This document shows, piece after piece, positions 5,617 through 6,534 of a stretch of DNA of 6,534 bases. The position numbers and the translations under genes were made by a program. Every line of letters starts with the position of its first letter. Within the stretch, counting starts at the first letter, position 1. Below the pieces are notes generated by a model. It ran no database searches, was not told the DNA's origin, and was given only the letters and a program-made list of their open reading frames with translations. Origin of the DNA: Balneolaceae bacterium. Its GTDB lineage: Bacteria > Bacteroidota > Rhodothermia > Balneolales > Balneolaceae. The stretch covers positions 1-6,534 of the forward strand of contig JAASTO010000152.1 of the NCBI GenBank assembly GCA_021767245.1. Direction: 5' to 3'.

Positions 5617-6534
5617 ATGATAAGTGAAACCGTGGAAAATGTGAAGGGAAAAATTAGAAAAATTGTGCACAATCTCAATGAACATATTTCAAAGCCTCAG
5701 CAAAAATATTTACTGGAAATGATTTCCGGGATGTTTTCCAGCAAGCTTTGAACAGAAACATCGGGATATAATAATGCCCGATGTTTTGCAACAAGCAGTC
5801 TAAATCTTACAGCCATATCGGGCTATCTGAGTGAAAAGACTAAAGTAAAACATACACTAAAAAGGCTGCAAAGGAATACATAGAACTATTCGTCCCTGCT
5901 TAAAATTTCAAATTTATATAATATTCACAGCAGTTATGAAGAAACGATAAAAGATGAGAGAGTACTAATATCAGTGGATGAGGGTGATCTGGTTCATGAT
6001 TATGGCAAGTCATTTGAGCTCATATCGAAGGTTCGTGACGGCAGCAGCAAAAAGAAACGGATAAATAATGGTTATTTTCTGAATCATGCAGTTTGTTACA
6101 GTCTTTCCATCAAAAGAGTGTTACCGCTTTATCTTGATATTCACAGTAGCATCTTCCCTGATTTCAAGAGTGCCAACAATGAGACAATAAAATTATTGGA
6201 TACAATAGAGAAAAAATTCAAAGATAAGGGTATTTTTGTAATGGACAGGGGCTATGATGCCGGAGTTATACTGGAATATCTTTATAAAAAGGATCTGAGT
6301 TTTATAATAAGAAGCGTTGGTAACCGTCATGTAACTCACAGAGGCAAGAACGTACTGGTTTCCAAGTTGTGCAAATCTGTTATAAACAAACGTTACAAAA
6401 AGAACAGTTTTTCTTATGGTTATGCGAAATGTTATTATAAGGGGCGTCCTATGACGGTAATAAGTGCTAAGGGGGCAGAAAAGGATAATTATGTCTATCT
6501 TCTTTGCGAGGGTCATATAAGAAAGAGCAAGGAA
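5617..6534 (+). pseudogene. DDE transposase pseudogene, IS4-like, runs off the window
   Basis: One reading frame encodes a DDE transposase from ATG 5617 (GGAGG 6 bases upstream) to the window end, interrupted by TGA 5749-5751 and TAG 5881-5883. The N-terminal piece (44 codons) has SKPQQKYLLEMISGMF; the next piece has LTAISGYLSEKTK and HTLKRLQR; the long last piece (5884-6534, 217 codons, open at the end) has ISVDEGDLVHDYGK, KVRDGSSKKKR and the MDRGYD motif. The likely first catalytic aspartate is at 5977-5979 (or 5986-5988), the second at 6244-6246 in D-R-G-Y-D, as in IS4-type proteins; the catalytic glutamate would be beyond the window. Compared with remembered relatives, GMF should run straight into ATSSLNLTAIS, so about 51 bases (near 5737-5787), carrying the TGA and a hairpin, appear inserted. 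The enzyme should be inactive. Family name is moderate, DDE nature stronger. Confidence 0.75.
5756..5786. repeat. 10-bp perfect hairpin inside the transposase pseudogene
   Basis: AAACATCGGG (5756-5765) and CCCGATGTTT (5777-5786) form a perfect 10-bp stem with an 11-base AT-rich loop. It begins four bases after the first in-frame stop and lies in the segment that seems extra compared with related transposases. A short T-run at its end makes it terminator-like on both strands, but the T's are mostly part of the stem, so termination would be weak. Confidence 0.6.

Larger units (their letters stand above)
5542..6534 (+). mobile_element. partial insertion sequence, IS4-like DDE type, left part
   Basis: The element is recognised by its transposase pseudogene (from 5617) and by the promoter and ribosome-binding-site hairpin just ahead of it. 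The left boundary is approximate, since the right end lies outside the window and terminal inverted repeats cannot be compared; the inverted repeat near 5551 may lie close to the left terminus. The family is assigned from transposase motifs only: IS4-like or a related unclassified group. Confidence 0.65.

Noticed and set aside
5749..5786. TGA followed four bases later by a stable hairpin, as for a selenocysteine codon with its SECIS element
   Set aside because: The frame is a transposase with a second in-frame stop (TAG 5881-5883), and the TGA lies in an apparent insertion; a broken gene explains it better, even though YgeY homologues are sometimes linked with selenium.

Overview
The window runs from the 3' end of a tmRNA gene (ssrA) into a short AT-rich accessory stretch, then a regulator plus a three-gene catabolic operon, and ends inside a decayed insertion sequence. 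The organism cannot be named from this sequence. Good AAGGAG/GGAGG ribosome binding sites, moderate GC in the operon, AT-rich spacers and an ssrA with no encoded terminal CCA fit an anaerobic bacterium such as a spirochaete or a Firmicute, but that is only an impression.

Layout. 1-138: 3' part of ssrA, with its last pseudoknot, T arm and acceptor strand. 139-332: AT-rich spacer with no visible ssrA terminator and a weak promoter. 333-548: antitoxin of the 'putative addiction module component' family; its toxin gene begins at 549 but is cut after about 13 family-like residues (stop at 617). 686-1360: TetR-family regulator. 1361-1533: strong sigma70-type promoter with two operator-like palindromes at its start site. 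1534-5187: three same-strand genes, a YgeY-type M20 amidohydrolase, an M24 (Xaa-Pro dipeptidase-like) metallopeptidase and 2,3-diaminopropionate ammonia-lyase (DpaL/YgeX). 5188-5541: non-coding spacer with one inverted repeat. 5542-6534: left part of an insertion sequence with a DDE transposase broken by two in-frame stops and running off the window.

How the genes may work together. DpaL converts 2,3-diaminopropionate to pyruvate and two ammonia. The M20 and M24 enzymes are both metal-dependent hydrolases of amide or peptide bonds, so the simplest reading is that they free diaminopropionate (or a similar amino acid) from an acylated, carbamoylated or dipeptide precursor. The TetR protein just upstream, together with the tandem palindromes over the operon promoter, suggests induction by a pathway compound. 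This scheme is inference; the enzyme families are well supported by conserved residues.

The mobile features (ssrA end as a possible integration site, truncated toxin, broken transposase) suggest an island or a hot spot for insertion and decay. No integrase gene lies in the window. The neatest unlabelled structure is at the transposase start: an inverted repeat hides the ribosome binding site in transcripts entering from outside, while the element's own promoter would start inside the loop and leave that site free.
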